Shown here: positions 1 through 10,399 of the stretch, in pieces
Layout of the letters: every line of letters begins with the position of its first letter
How positions within the stretch are numbered: the first letter of the stretch is position 1
Origin: Girardinichthys multiradiatus
Taxonomy: Eukaryota; Chordata; Actinopteri; Cyprinodontiformes; Goodeidae
Assembly (NCBI RefSeq): GCF_021462225.1
Contig: NC_061804.1
Span: forward strand, 40,921,975 to 40,985,974
Reading direction: 5' to 3'
Length of the DNA stretch: 64,000 bases
Position numbers and translations under genes: made by a program
The notes under the pieces: model-generated
What the model saw: the letters and a program-made list of their open reading frames with translations, nothing else
Told to the model about the DNA's origin: nothing
The model's database searches: none

Positions 1-87
1 TTTAACCTGTGGGACATCGCTTATAATTGTATTTGTGCTGGGCCTACAGTACACACAGTACAACCACCAATTCTAAAGGCCCAGGTC

Positions 88-402
88 ATGAACTTATTGT
101 CTCATTTGTCTAGAGATTTACCTTGTTTTCAGAGCTTTTTAGCATTACATGATTACTTCAGGTTTCTTGAGAAATCCTGCTTGACTTTAACAAAAGAGGT
201 ACCAGGCTCACTGTGCATCGTAAAAAAGCAGAGACTGTCAAGTCTTTTATTATTACTTTTATCTGGAAATGTCCAGCCCAACCCTGGTCCTGATTTACTG
301 TGTGTCCAAACTCCCTCTGATTTTAAATCCTTATCTGGTCTTAAGATTATTCATCTTAATGTGTGCAGCTTGCACTGCAAGATCGATATGGTTAGGATTT
401 AG
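88..402 (+). pseudogene. LINE ORF start: 2A-like motif then endonuclease N-terminus
   Basis: The 104-codon frame has a leucine run at residues 52-58 followed by SGNVQPNPGP at about residues 59-68. This matches the 2A 'ribosome skipping' consensus D-x-E-x-N-P-G-P except that D and E are replaced by N and Q. Directly after it comes LKIIHLNVCSL, the conserved opening strand of an APE-type endonuclease (usually 'hlNvrSL'). Known family fact: 2A-like sequences occur at the N-termini of several animal non-LTR elements. Inference: the motif once separated a short leader from the endonuclease-RT polyprotein. The frame ends in a stop at the 'VRI*' position, where a related endonuclease would continue. 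Confidence 0.75.
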
Positions 403-928
403 GTTAAGTCAACAGATTCAGATATCTTTGTAATTTCTGAAACTTGGTTAACCAAGTCCATTACTGATAAGGATATAAATATTGTTGGATATAATGTTTA
501 GCGTACTGACAGATCTAGAAAAGGTGGCGGCATTGCGATTTATGTCAAATCAAGATTTGATGCCTCCATTTCCCTCTCTCAGTCCATCTCCAAACAACAA
601 GAATTCCTAGCTTTAAATGGTGAAATCTCCAAAGTGTTTTGTATAACTTTTGTTGGGTGCTACAGGGGCCATTTCTTCCTCTAAAGAGGCATTATTCTCT
701 CCCTGGTTCTCCCCACAGTTAGCAGATCTTATTAGTGAGCAAAATCTCGCTTGGGCGAAAGCAAGGAAATCAAACTTCCCCATTGATTGGACAGTATTTC
801 GACAATTAAGAAATAAATGCTCCTCTGCTATCAAGAAAGCTAAATCTGATTATTATTTGTTTGTGACTACAGAGAATCCTAATAATCCCCAGAAAATATG
901 GAAAACAATTACGTCTCACCATCAGTAA
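403..928 (+). pseudogene. LINE endonuclease remnant and linker
   Basis: Reading continues with DIFVISETWLT near 418-450 and RKGGGIAIYV near 517-550, two conserved endonuclease blocks (the E in SETWL is catalytic). There is an in-frame stop near 499. The C-terminal endonuclease half, with its D-x-N and S-D-H motifs, is missing: at about 650 the sequence already reads as the linker that precedes the reverse transcriptase (residues like LRNKCSSAIKKAKSDYY). This is best explained by an internal deletion of several hundred bases. The stretch 930-1095 just before the SINE could not be matched to the LINE. Confidence 0.7.
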
Positions 929-1099
929 AAGCTCTCAGGTTCTGCCTGAGTATGTTTCAATCTGAAAAGACTCACAAAGAGAGGGATGGCAATTAGAATA
1001 GTTTTACTGATGAGAAATTACATGGTTATTTCTTTGGCGCTTGGACCTGGGAGGAAGACATGAACTAATGACATGAGCTAAGATGATCATTTGTAAGGC

Positions 1100-1500
1100 C
1101 AGTCAGTCATTTTCTACTGCTTATTCCATAGTGGGTCACGGGGGAGCTGGTGCCTATCCCCTAGGGGATCAATAAAGTATCTTTGAATTGAATTGATCTC
1201 CAGCAGTCTATGGGCAGGAGGCGGGGTACACCCTGGACAGGTCGCCAGTCCATCGCAGGGCAACACACAAACAACCAAGCACACACTCATTTATACACCT
1301 AAGGGCAATTTAGAGTGACCAATTAACCTAACAGGCATGTCTTTGGACTGTGGGAGGAAGCCAGAGTACCCAGTGAGAACCAACGCATGCACGGGGAGAA
1401 CATGCAAACTCCGTGCAGAAAGACCCCAGGCCAGAAATTGAACCCAGGACCATGTTGCTGCAAGGCAACAGTGCTACCAACTGCACCACCGTGCAGCCCT
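1100..1500 (-). repeat. tRNA-derived SINE, copy 1 (inside the LINE)
   Basis: Read on the minus strand the repeat begins with a tRNA-like head containing an A-box-like stretch (TGGTGCAGTTGG) and a B-box-like stretch (TGGGTTCAATTTC). It ends with the unit 'attccatagtgggtc...' and a (TGAC)n-type tail seen on the plus strand as 'cagtcagtca'. Five other long or clear copies occur in the window. It separates the LINE linker from the LINE reverse transcriptase, so it is younger than the LINE. Confidence 0.8.
1160..1196 (+). mobile_element. ~37-bp 3'-tail micro-insertion inside the SINE
   Basis: Compared with the other SINE copies, the phrase 'ggtgcctatctccagcag' is interrupted by about 37 bp that read 'ccctaggggatcaataaagt' and then 'atctttgaattgaattg'. 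The short duplication ATC flanks it. The inserted text looks like the extreme 3' end of a LINE or SINE transcript (AATAAA-like plus simple-repeat tail). It would be a very short 5'-truncated retroposition product. Confidence 0.55.
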
Positions 1501-2310
1501 GTTTTTAAAGGTGGCAGCTGACTTTGTAGCCGAGCCCTTGGCAATCCTTTTTAACCATACTGTGAAAAAATAGGAACTTTCTTCAGTGTGGAAATCAGTT
1601 TTAACTAATTATAGGCCGATATCCAATCTCTCGGTGCTAGCAAAAATTTTAGAATCTCTTGTGAGTTTTTATCTTGCCTTACCATCATCTCATCCTTTCA
1701 GTCAGGTTTCAGAAAGAGGTGTAGCACCATAACAGCTGCGTTGAAGGTGATTAATGACATTATTGTTGCTCTTGATAAGAAACAATGCTATGAGGCTCTT
1801 TTCATAGATTTGTCAAAAGCATTTCATACTATGGACCATGAAACTTTGATTGTCAGACTTCATCACTCTGGTTTTTCAGAGCAAGTGGCTGCCTGGTTAA
1901 AAGATTATCTAAAACACAGGACATGATGTATTAAATATGATAATATTTGTTCCGATGTTGTAACTGTCCACAAGGGAGTGCCACAGGGATCGATATTAGA
2001 TCCTCTTCTATTTATAATTTATATAAATGATTGATGATGATGACAGAATGTGTCTGATGCAAACGTGCATTTTTATGCAGATGATACGGTTATACGGTTT
2101 ATTGCACTGGAGCCACTCCTACTGAGGCAACTGGACTTTTGCAGAAAGCCTTTGTTGCTATTCAAAGCTCTTCATTAAATTTGAAACTTGTTCTTAATAC
2201 TGATAAAACCAAATTGATGTATTTTTCCAGATCCTCAAAAGATCCCCTCAGTGTTCTCTTGTGGAGGAAATGAAAGAGAACTGGTTCATACATATAAATA
2301 TCTTGGCATT
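1501..2310 (+). pseudogene. LINE reverse transcriptase remnant
   Basis: The reading NYRPISNLSVLAKILE (about 1600-1650) is the classic first RT block. It is followed by FSQSGFRK, FIDLSKAFHTMDHE (1800-1845, the first catalytic aspartate), GVPQGSILDPLLF (1975-2015), and FYADDTVI (about 2070-2095) with the Y-A-D-D catalytic core, then LNTDKTKLMYFS (about 2195-2230). Stops after 'KHRT' (1924) and around 2030, plus frame changes near 2090 and 2250, show that it is dead. The order and spacing of blocks are those of a CR1-group LINE. It continues into the thumb region (YLGILIDDTLTF, about 2297-2330). Confidence 0.85.
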
Positions 2311-2472
2311 TTGATTGATGACACCCTCACTTTTAAACCCCATGTGGAAAATCTTGTTAAAAAGCCTAAAATTGAAGCTGGGTTTTTATTTTTGAAACAA
2401 GTTGGGTTTTTCATATGCTGCTAGAAAGCGACTGGTTGGTGCAACTTTTATGTCTTTATTGGACTACGGATA

Positions 2473-2835
2473 TTGTTTGTACATGATTGCTTCTTCACGA
2501 TGTGTTCTCTGAGGTTCGTTACAAGCTGCAAAATATCAACACACCATTGTGATTTATATTCACGGGTGGGATGGTCTGGTTTGGCTGCTCGAAGGAATTT
2601 TCATTGGTTAACTTTTGTTTACAAGGCATTACTTAGACTGTTTCCGGCCTATATATGTTCTGCAATTACACTGACAAATGTCGATTCGTATACCTTTCAT
2701 TCACATGATTTGCTGCTTCTTTCTGTCCCTTTTGCTTGGACTGATTTGGGCAAGAAAGCCTTTTTTCACTCAGCTCCCTCCTTCAGGAACTTGCTTCAGA
2801 AAACGTTTAAGTTAGTGCTTTTACTTCCAAACTAA
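2473..2835 (+). pseudogene. LINE ORF2 C-terminal remnant
   Basis: The 120-codon frame carries AARRNFHWLTFVYKALL and, near the end, LGKKAFFHSAPSFRNLLQ. Both are hallmark C-terminal blocks of CR1/L2-type LINE proteins (arginine/histidine-tryptophan block, then the F-x-x-x-AP-x-x-N-x-LQ block). A true start is absent; the frame is simply the surviving 3' part of the polyprotein. It is followed by about 170 bp of untranslated tail ending near 3007. Confidence 0.75.
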
Positions 2836-3007
2836 AAGCTATTGAGGCTGATTCAATAACATGTACCTGTTTTTCATAATTAGTTGTTTTTCCTTTAACC
2901 ATGTAACTTTGTATTTTATTTGTTGCTGCCTCTAGGCCAGGACTCCCTTGAAAAATAGATTTGTAATCTCAATGGGACTATCCTGGTTAAATAAAGGTTA
3001 AATTAAA

Positions 3008-3960
3008 AACAATTGTACCCTATATGTTGGATTCCTCTGTGTGTGGTGGTTCTTGGTGCCCATACAGTCTCACTCAACTCCTTGTGAAGTTCCCCCAAAC
3101 TCTTTAATGAATTTTGTTTGACATTTCTCTCAAGCCTGTGGTTATCCCTATTACTGGTGCTGCATTTCCTACCACATGTTTTCCATCCACTACTGTTGGA
3201 TTCTATGAACAACCAGATTCTTTAGCAATGACCTTTTCTTGCTAACTCTTCTTGTGAAGTGTGTCAATGATTGTGTTCTGAACATCAAGTTAGCAGTCTT
3301 TACAAATTATTGTTTTGGCCATAATATGTCCATTACATAACATTTGCAGATTTAAAACGCTGTTTTGAAAATTGGTCAGTCAGTCAGTCAGTCATTTTCT
3401 ACCACTTATTCCATAGTGGGTCGCAGGGGAGCTGGTGCCTATCTCCAGCAGTCTATGGGCGAGAGGCAGGGTACACCCTGGAGAGGTCACCAGTCCATTG
3501 CAGGGCAACACACAGACAAACATGCACACACTCATTCATACACCTAAGGGCAATTTAGAGTGACCAATTAACCTAACAGGCATGTTTCTGGACAGTGGGA
3601 GGAAGCCAGAGTACCCGGTGAGAACCCACGCATGCACGGGGAGAACATGCAAACTCCATGCAGAAAGACCCCTGGACGGGAATCAAACCCGGGACCTTCT
3701 TGCTGCAAGGCAACAGTGCTACCAACTGCGCCACTGTGTGTGTTATGTAATATTCTAATTTTCTGAGAGACTGAATTTTAGGTTTTCACTATGTGTCAGT
3801 CATAATCATCAAAATCACAAAAAAATAAAGGCTTGAAATATTTCACTTTATGCCTCATGAATCTATATATGATTTTCATTCACATATTAAACATTAATGT
3901 AAAAAGAAATGCATTTTTCATGGGGTGTACTATTTTTTCACATGACTGTATTATTTAACT
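3008..3960 (-). mobile_element. Tc1-like transposon relic, split by a SINE
   Basis: On the minus strand, 3212-3003 reads a fragment of the transposase DNA-binding region (residues like TCGRKCSTSNRDNHRLERNV then LGELHKEL). It precedes untranslated sequence such as 'gaccttttcttgc' and 'gtgtgtcaatgattgtgttc' that belongs to fish Tc1-like elements. After the SINE, 3740-3960 continues with the terminal part ('ctgagagactgaattttagg', 'aaaggcttgaaatatttcac'). The DDE catalytic part is absent. It is related to, but clearly older than, the Tc1-like copies at 37270 and 47463. Confidence 0.7.
3376..3738 (-). repeat. tRNA-derived SINE, copy 2 (inside a Tc1-like relic)
   Basis: Full-length copy in minus orientation. 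The plus strand starts with four CAGT repeats, then the common 3' end, and finishes with the complement of the tRNA-like head ('ccaactgcgccac'). The minus-strand B-box-like text is GGGTTTGATTCCC. It interrupts the Tc1-like relic at 3008-3960. Confidence 0.85.
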
Positions 3961-4837
3961 TAAAGCAGTTTTAGTTTCAGTGTTTTTAGATCAGAGATCC
4001 AGCAGCAGTGGCACTGAGTTTTATTTCATACCGTTTTGGAAGCAAAAGGTAAGCCCATGATTGGAGGAATATTTGTTCCAGCGTCCCATTTTCTTAGTAT
4101 TCTCAGATAAACCCACCGCACTGTAAGATCTGCTTAGTTCAGTCTGATGACAACCTTGTGTGTCTCTGCAGAGGAATAAACCACATCCAAAATTTCCCCT
4201 GACATCCCGAGAAGTCAAGCCTGGAATGTTTTTCATTTTTCTCTCGCTTTCATCATGGCTTTCCCATTTTCTATCCATACACAACTCGCCTTCACACCCG
4301 TGTGCAGGGCTCATGCCAGATTTAGGTCTTGCTGTTTTTTTTTACCTGCAGGTTGCCTGTCTGGAGCTGCAGATAATAAACCTGGACAGGGCCACAGCCT
4401 GAGTGTGTGAGAGGTTATTGAGGTATTTTAAATCAGTGGTCTCATTCATGCCTAGGGTCAAAACCACACAGATAACATGCAACAGAATTAGTGAATTATT
4501 ATTAACAAGAGGTTCATTTTTCTATTTTCCGGAAGAACACAATGCAGACACATTTATATGTTGTACTGCATTAAATGGGTGTGATCTTAAACGGAAATAG
4601 TAATAGAAAACTTTCAGCAAATCCCTAAAACTACTAAATTCTGAGCTTTTTATTTTCATTATTAATATTAAAGGTTCAACTGACAGTACTGCAACACCAG
4701 CAGTTAGGTTAATCAAAACAAATATTTCACAGTGACAGATTTGACAGATTATAAAACCTCATAAAAACCTTAGAAGAGTGTTGTTAGAATTTCAGGAGCA
4801 CCTTGGTCGTTTCTTCTGCAGAACAACAAAGATATAC
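3961..4837. other. No classifiable feature
   Basis: Frames of up to 97 codons on either strand here show no recognisable domain, no family-like composition and no supporting neighbours. Nothing else stands out. Confidence 0.5.
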
Positions 4838-4950
4838 AGTACAGTGAAAAAGTCTTTTAATGCTCACAGAAATCTTCTGTTTTTGCTTTTTTGTCACACA
4901 TACAAGTTTGAGATCATCAAAGAAAATTTAATATCAGGCTGTTAGTGCTT
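4838..4950. mobile_element. Terminal fragment of a Tc1-like family
   Basis: The stretch 'cagtacagtgaaaaagtctt', followed by a T-rich run, 'ttgtcacacatacaag' and 'agatcatcaaag', matches the end sequence seen again near 7830-7890 and 28275-28345 in this window. It is a solo end with no transposase sequence beside it. Confidence 0.55.
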
Positions 4951-5963
4951 TGGGATGTTGTGTTTACTGACTGGAAAAAGGTAAGAATATTTAGTTTTTG
5001 ACCAACCGATCATCAGTAAACCAGCCAGGTCCAGTTACATCTCTAATTAAAGCCTTCCTAAAACAACTATTGGAATCCATAAATATACAGAGATGCAGTG
5101 CAATAAATTTCTTATTTTTTACTAGGGTTGCTACTAAGGATTATTTTAATAGTCGATCAATCTATCAATTATTGTTTCGATTAGTCAGCTACTCACGATT
5201 ACTTTTTTGTGATCTCCATCATCACTTTCTGTGATTAAACTGACACTTCAGTTGCTTGTATAAATGTTTTAACTCACTTTTTCTAGTCTACACACCTGTT
5301 AATGTCACTTTGTTGCCGTTTTCCTTTATTCACACCTTTACTAATGAAAACCCATAAATTATAAAATTGAAAATAACTTTGACTTTTATTTTTTTACAAT
5401 ACTTCAGTATTTTGAACTGCTAAAATGTCCATAAATATCCAGATGTATTTAAGAACAATATCTTTCAACCTTCAAGCTTTTAACAATGCTTCATGATTAC
5501 AAGGATTTTAAATGACAATATAAAAGGTGAGCATATCATGTTCTGCAGACAGGCTTGCTCTCTTTTTTGAGGCTATGTTTCCAATATCAACATCCAGGAA
5601 TAAAGATAAAGGAATTATTCATTTCCAAATACACTCTCCAACTCTTCAGTAAGACATTCAAGTTAAATAAAACTATCCCATTATGCAACGTAACCTTATT
5701 TGCTCAGAATCAAATGAATATGGGCAGCCATTTGTAAAATTACAGATGGTTTTGAGGTATTTAGCCTGTCATTAGAGAAAAAAATGGCTGTTCAAATGGG
5801 TGTTCAAGTTATAGTTTTACACTGACATTCATATATTTAGAAATGCCAGTTCTAAACATATTTAATTAGCAAGTAAAATATTTAGTTTACAAACTAAATA
5901 TTTAGTTTGCAGATCCAATATTTAGATGACAAGCTAAATATGTAGCTCCAAACTAAATAAGTA

Positions 5964-7175
5964 CACTACCTGGCCAAAAAAAAAAAAGTCGCCACGTGAG
6001 CAAATCTTCGAGGAAGAAATGCAGCTGGAGAAAAATCCTGAATGATTGTGATCAGCGAAGGGATTGGGACTGAACAGCTGTGTAGCCTTAAGAAAACCAC
6101 TAATCAGTGAGGCTCACCGGAAAAAAAAAAGCTTAAATTCGCTAGTGAGCATAAAGATTGGGCTCTGGAGCAATGGAAGAAGGTCCTATGGTCTAATGAG
6201 TCCAGATTTACCCTGTTCCAGAGTGATGGGCGCATCAGGGTAAGAAGAGAGGCAGGTGAAGTGATGCACCCATCATGCCTAGTGCCTACTGTACAAGCCT
6301 GTGGGGGCAGTGCTATGATATTGGGGTTGCTGCAGGTGGTCAGGTCTGGGTTCAGCAACAGTATGTGTTCAAAGAATGAGGTCAGCTGACTACCTGAATA
6401 TACTGACAGACCAGGTTATTCCATCAATGGAGTTTTTCTTTCCTGATGCCACGGGCATACAGGTCCTTCTCAAAATATTAGCATATTGTGATAAAGTTAA
6501 TTATTTTCCATAATGTAATGATGAAAACTTAACATTCATATATTTTAGATTCATTGCACACTAACTGAAATATTTCAGGTCTTTTATTGTCTTAATACGG
6601 ATGATTGTGGCATACAGCTCATGAAAACCCAAAATTCCTATCTCCATAAGACCTCAGCAGTGCCACAGGCTGATTGCCTCCATGCCACGCCGCATTGAAG
6701 CAGTCATTTCTGCAAAAGGATTCCCGACCAAGTATTGAGTGCATAACTGTACATGATTATTTGAAGGTTGACGTTTTTTGTATTAAAAACACTTTTCTTT
6801 TATTGGTCGGATGAAATATGCTAATTTTGTGAGATAGGAATTTTGGGTTTTCATGAGCTGTATGCCAAAATCATCCGTATTAAGACAATAAAAGACCTGA
6901 AATATTTCAGTTAGTGTGCAATGAATCTAAAATATATGAATGTTAAATTTTCATCATTACATTATAGAAAATAATGAACTTTATCACAATATGCTAATAT
7001 TTTGAGAAGGATCTGTATTCCAAGATGACAATGCCAGGATTCATTGGGCTCGAACTGTGAAAGAGTGGTTCAGGGAGCATGAGACCGTAATCAAAGCTAA
7101 AGGCGACCAACGATATATTAGAGTGTGTGATCATATTTTTTTTTTGGTGGCGACTTTTTTTTTGGCCATGCAGTG
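5964..7175 (+). mobile_element. Tc1-like element, deleted (fourth layer)
   Basis: It is flanked by TA on both sides (5962-5963 and 7176-7177). The ends are inverted: CACTACCTGGCC at the left and GGCCATGCAGTG at the right, each next to an A- or T-run and 'gtcgccac'/'gtggcgac'. The interior keeps plus-strand transposase pieces, e.g. 'gtctaatgagtccagattta', 'gagtgatgggcgcatcaggg', 'ccaagatgacaatgccagga' and finally 'atcaaagctaaaggcgacc'. Without the nested insertion it is only about 650 bp, so most of the transposase has been deleted. Confidence 0.8.
6460..7015 (+). mobile_element. Deleted copy of the CAGGTCCTTCTC Tc1-like family (fifth layer)
   Basis: It has TA target duplications at 6458-6459 and 7016-7017 and ~180-200-bp terminal inverted repeats nearly identical to those of the full copies at 37270, 47463 and 63092. 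The centre jumps from the left repeat ('attcctatctc') straight into the last ~28 codons of the transposase, reading IRPQQCHRLIASMPRRIEAV, then the stop and right repeat. About 1 kb is missing relative to the 1,610-bp full element. It could have been moved only by transposase supplied from elsewhere. Confidence 0.9.
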
Positions 7176-7689
7176 TAGGTAGCAAGCTAAATATTTAGCT
7201 ACAAACTAAATATTTACCTTGCTAATTAAATATTTAGTGTGGATCTGTGACATTTCTAAATATATGAATGACATGGTGGAAATATGACTATATAAAAATA
7301 AATGCCCATTTCCTTTCTTTTACGATAGGCTAAATAACTAATATTGATCAACTGAGCAGATATGTCAAGTTAACACAGCCTATAATCATCATAAAAGTTT
7401 GTTTTGTGTTAAAGAAAGTGTAATTTATCAAACTTTTCTCAGTGTTTGCCGCTCTCCTCTGCCATTGTCGATTCTGTCTAAACAATTCGCTTAGACCCGA
7501 AATGAATCATGGGATAGGGTGAGCCACAACAGAGCTACGGTAATGATGCTCACCAGGCAATTGAGACTATATTGCCCTCTGCAGTCTCTTTAGTGAACTG
7601 CATGGGCTTACCCCTGAGACAGAAATATTGAGACACTCAGCGATATTTTTTTATACGTTTTTTTTAAACGACTCGACATGAAATTTGGC

Positions 7690-7766
7690 GTACCCTGCTG
7701 GAGATAGGCACCAGCTCCCCAATAACCCACTATGGAATAAACAGTATAGAAGATGAATGAATGAAT
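7690..7766 (+). repeat. SINE 3' fragment
   Basis: 'ctgctggagataggcaccag', 'aacccactatggaataaaca' and a GAATGAATGAATT tail equal the 3' end of the SINE family in plus orientation. The tRNA-like head is missing (5' truncation). It lies inside the hAT-like element close to its right end. Confidence 0.75.
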
Positions 7767-9300
7767 TAATATTTTTCACAATCGAAGTAATCAATTATGT
7801 TGACGAATCGTTGCAGCCCTATTCCTTACAGATTTCATCTTGCTTTTTTTGTTTTTTTGACACTTTAATGTTTCAGATCATCAACCAATCCTTAATATCA
7901 GACAGAGATCACACGAGTAAATACAAAAAAAATTCATCAACCAACTTGGCCCTTTGTGAAATATAAATGCCCCATAAACCTAAGACCTGATTGTACCACC
8001 CTTGGAGGTGACAACTGTCATCAATTGTTTGCATTAACTGGGAGTGGATATTTTATGGAATTGTTCTTGCAGAATTGTATTAATCCAGTTTAGATGGTTT
8101 GCATGAATAGTCCATTTAAAGTCATGTCACAACATCTCAATTGGATTTAGGTGGACTTTGACTAGGCTACTTCAAAATCTTTATTTATTTTATTATTTTT
8201 TTAGACATTAAGAACATGTTCTTCCGCTTACCCCAGATGTGCTTAGGCTAAATGTTACAAACTGTTCGCCCAAGATCCTTCTGGATTTTGTGCCAGGAAG
8301 TAAAATTCATGGTTCCATCAACCATATCAAGTCATCAAAGACCTGAGAGCAAACCGGCCACAAACCCTATTACCAACATGTTTGACTGTTAGTATGATGA
8401 TCTTGTTCTGAAATGCTGTTTTAATCATGCCAGGCGTAAGTGGATGCACACCTTCCATAAGCATCCACTTTTGTCCAGTTTGTCCATATAATAGCTCCCC
8501 AGAGTACTGTGGATCACCAGGCTTTGGAAAACTGTGAGGCTTTTATCAAAAAACATGTTGTGTTCTTTTTGGTCAGCAGTGTTACCTTGGAACACTTCCA
8601 TGAAGACCATTTTTGCCCAGTCTCTTTATTATTGTTAAACTCTGATGTTAACTGAGGCAAATGAAGCCTGCAGTGAGAAATATTGGTAGACCACCCACTC
8701 CTGGGAAGGTTTCCCACTGTTCCATGTTTTTTTCCATTTAAGAATAATAGTTCTTACTGTGGTTCTCTGCGGCCCCAGAAATGGTAACTTTCCTTGTCTT
8801 GTCAGTCTACAGAATATTTTCTCAAAGGTCTTGTGGACTGGAAACCTGAGGTGGGCTTTTGTTTTCTTTTTCTTCAAAATCTGTGAATAATGGGGCTCAC
8901 TGTGGTTCTCTGGAGCCTTAGAAATAGCTTTAAACCCTTTATTGATCAATAAACTTTGTTTCTCTTCTTTTCTTGAATTGCATTAGCTCCTGAAATGATG
9001 TGTTGCTTTTTGAGACAATTGTGCATATTTGGTGTCGTCAGACAGGTTCTATTTAAGAGATTTCATGATTTTACAAAACAGGCAATAATCCAAACTGGGT
9101 GTGGCTAGTGAAAATGTGGTTAATCACACTCATGCTTCAGCAAAAAAGGCAGTTATATTTTCCCATAGGGCCAGGTTGGTTTAGGTAGCTTTTATCCCTG
9201 CGGGGTATTAAATTTTTTAGATGATTTGAAACATTTAACTGGGACAAAAAAGTAAAAACTAATTAAATCTGTAAGGAGGCAAACACATTTTTATATCTCA

Positions 9301-10390
9301 GAAAATGCATATTTATTGGTTACAGTATATGTGGTAAGAGGAATAGGTTTTAATTAGAGATACAGAGACTTGCCTGAATTTCTCTACACTGGCCTAATTT
9401 GCTTAATGATTAGACTAGTTTTTAAAGATGTAGATTTTATATTTTTAGTGTGCCTTAAAAAAGTTATGGCATATTAATGACTTGTGCTCTAATCTCTCAC
9501 TTTAGCTCTTTTTAATGAAAGTAACAGTACTAAAGAACAACTAACACATAACTATGTGGTTTTTGCGTTTTTGGTAAATGGTTATTTCAATTTATGCAAG
9601 AAACGTTTTTCTCCTGAAAAAACTTCTGCACTTAAGCTTTGCAATGGCCATGGGAGAGAAGACATGAAAATGATCCGTCATTTGTATTACTTACAGGTTA
9701 TTAAATGCTAAGATACATATTTGTTTTATATGTCGTACATTAATTGTTACTGTATTCTCATGTTGATTTATCATTTAAACATTGGAACTTTAAATAGATC
9801 AAGTTCTTAAAATATCAAAAATATAAAAGTAGCTTACTCTATTAGTAGATCTCTTTATAAAATGAGTAAAAGTCAACAGTTTCTTCAACACTGATCAAAC
9901 AAGGATTTTTGATGATATCACAACACTCATTTCTGTGTCACATTCTAACCATGGAGAACAGTGTTCCAGATCTTTGTCTCATCTGTATTTTGTCAAGGTA
10001 TTAATTAATTTCGCATGTGAACAATGCTTGTGAGGTACAATGCATTTCTCATGTGCAGTTCTAAAGCAGATCTTAGCAACACCTAAGGACAATACTTCTG
10101 ATTGGTTGGCCAATGAGTAATGGATTTACTGATTGAATTAAACTGAAACCTGGCAGACATCTTAAAAGTAGAGAGGCACATCATTTGCACTGATCCCTAA
10201 GCTCCGCAGTGATTTAACACAGGTCATCTATTTTAAGTTTAATGCGTGGGAAGATTCTGTATTTTATGGAGTGGATGACAATCATTATAATACAGTTCAA
10301 TATAGGAGGTAGGCATTGGTCAAATGTGCTAAATATGCATGACTTTTAACCTCTTTGTTTTGGCTTCATTTTTACTGGAAATCTGTTGTA
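9301..10390. other. No classifiable feature
   Basis: AT-rich sequence without frames longer than about 60 codons, inverted ends or family-like wording that I could recognise. Confidence 0.5.
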
Positions 10391-10399
10391 AAAAGTGTG

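Larger units (their letters stand above)
1..3007 (+). mobile_element. CR1/L2-like LINE, nearly full span but broken
   Basis: This is a non-LTR retrotransposon read on the plus strand. In order it shows a leucine-rich leader ending in a 2A-like motif, the start of an apurinic-type endonuclease, a linker, a reverse transcriptase with a Y-A-D-D active site, the C-terminal region, and a 3' tail in which 'aataaaggttaa' ends the element. The coding capacity is lost through stops, frame changes, a missing second half of the endonuclease and a SINE inserted at 1100-1500. The tail wording (glycine-poor 3' UTR ending in short ATAAAGGTTA-type sequence) is typical of fish CR1/L2/Rex1-type LINEs as I recall them. 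The exact clade is not resolved. The 5' end may lie outside the window. Confidence 0.85.
5755..7345. mobile_element. Foldback/MITE element with internal ~20-bp repeats (third layer)
   Basis: The left arm (about 5755-5963) and right arm (about 7178-7345) are inverted copies: 'tatttagcctgtcattag' pairs with the complement of 'cgataggctaaataac', and 'gacattcatatatttagaaa' with the complement of 'catttctaaatatatgaatg'. Towards the centre both arms carry degenerate tandem copies of a ~20-bp unit around AAATATTTAGTTTGCA. The centre is occupied by a Tc1-like element. There is no coding capacity. Confidence 0.65.
5123..7821. mobile_element. hAT-like element (second layer)
   Basis: The left end TAGGGTTGCTACTAAGGATT and the right end, read on the opposite strand as TAGGGCTGCAACGATTCG, form imperfect terminal inverted repeats of the hAT-type 'TAGGGYTGCAAC'. 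The 8 bp outside the ends are TTTTTTAC on the left and TTCCTTAC on the right (6 of 8 match), a decayed 8-bp target duplication as expected for hAT. No transposase frame is visible, so it is non-autonomous. It contains the foldback element and two Tc1-like insertions. Confidence 0.7.
5092..9300 (-). mobile_element. Old Tc1-like element (outermost layer of a nest)
   Basis: One end lies at about 5092-5122 ('gcagtgcaataaatttctta'). The sequence resumes at 7822 with 'acactttaatgtttcagatc' and runs to a matching end at about 9300 ('ggaggcaaacacattttt'). Minus-strand fragments of transposase UTR and coding sequence are recognisable from wording such as 'gggccacccttgg'-type text near 7995, 'attcatggttccatc' at 8308, 'catttttgcccagtctcttt' at 8609 and 'ccactcctgggaaggtt' at 8695. 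Frames are short and broken; no intact DDE domain remains. A 2.7-kb hAT-like element sits about 30 bp inside its left end. Confidence 0.7.

Noticed and set aside
4021..4402. Possible small exons in overlapping 97- and 80-codon frames
   Set aside because: They overlap on opposite strands, have no domain and no convincing splice context.
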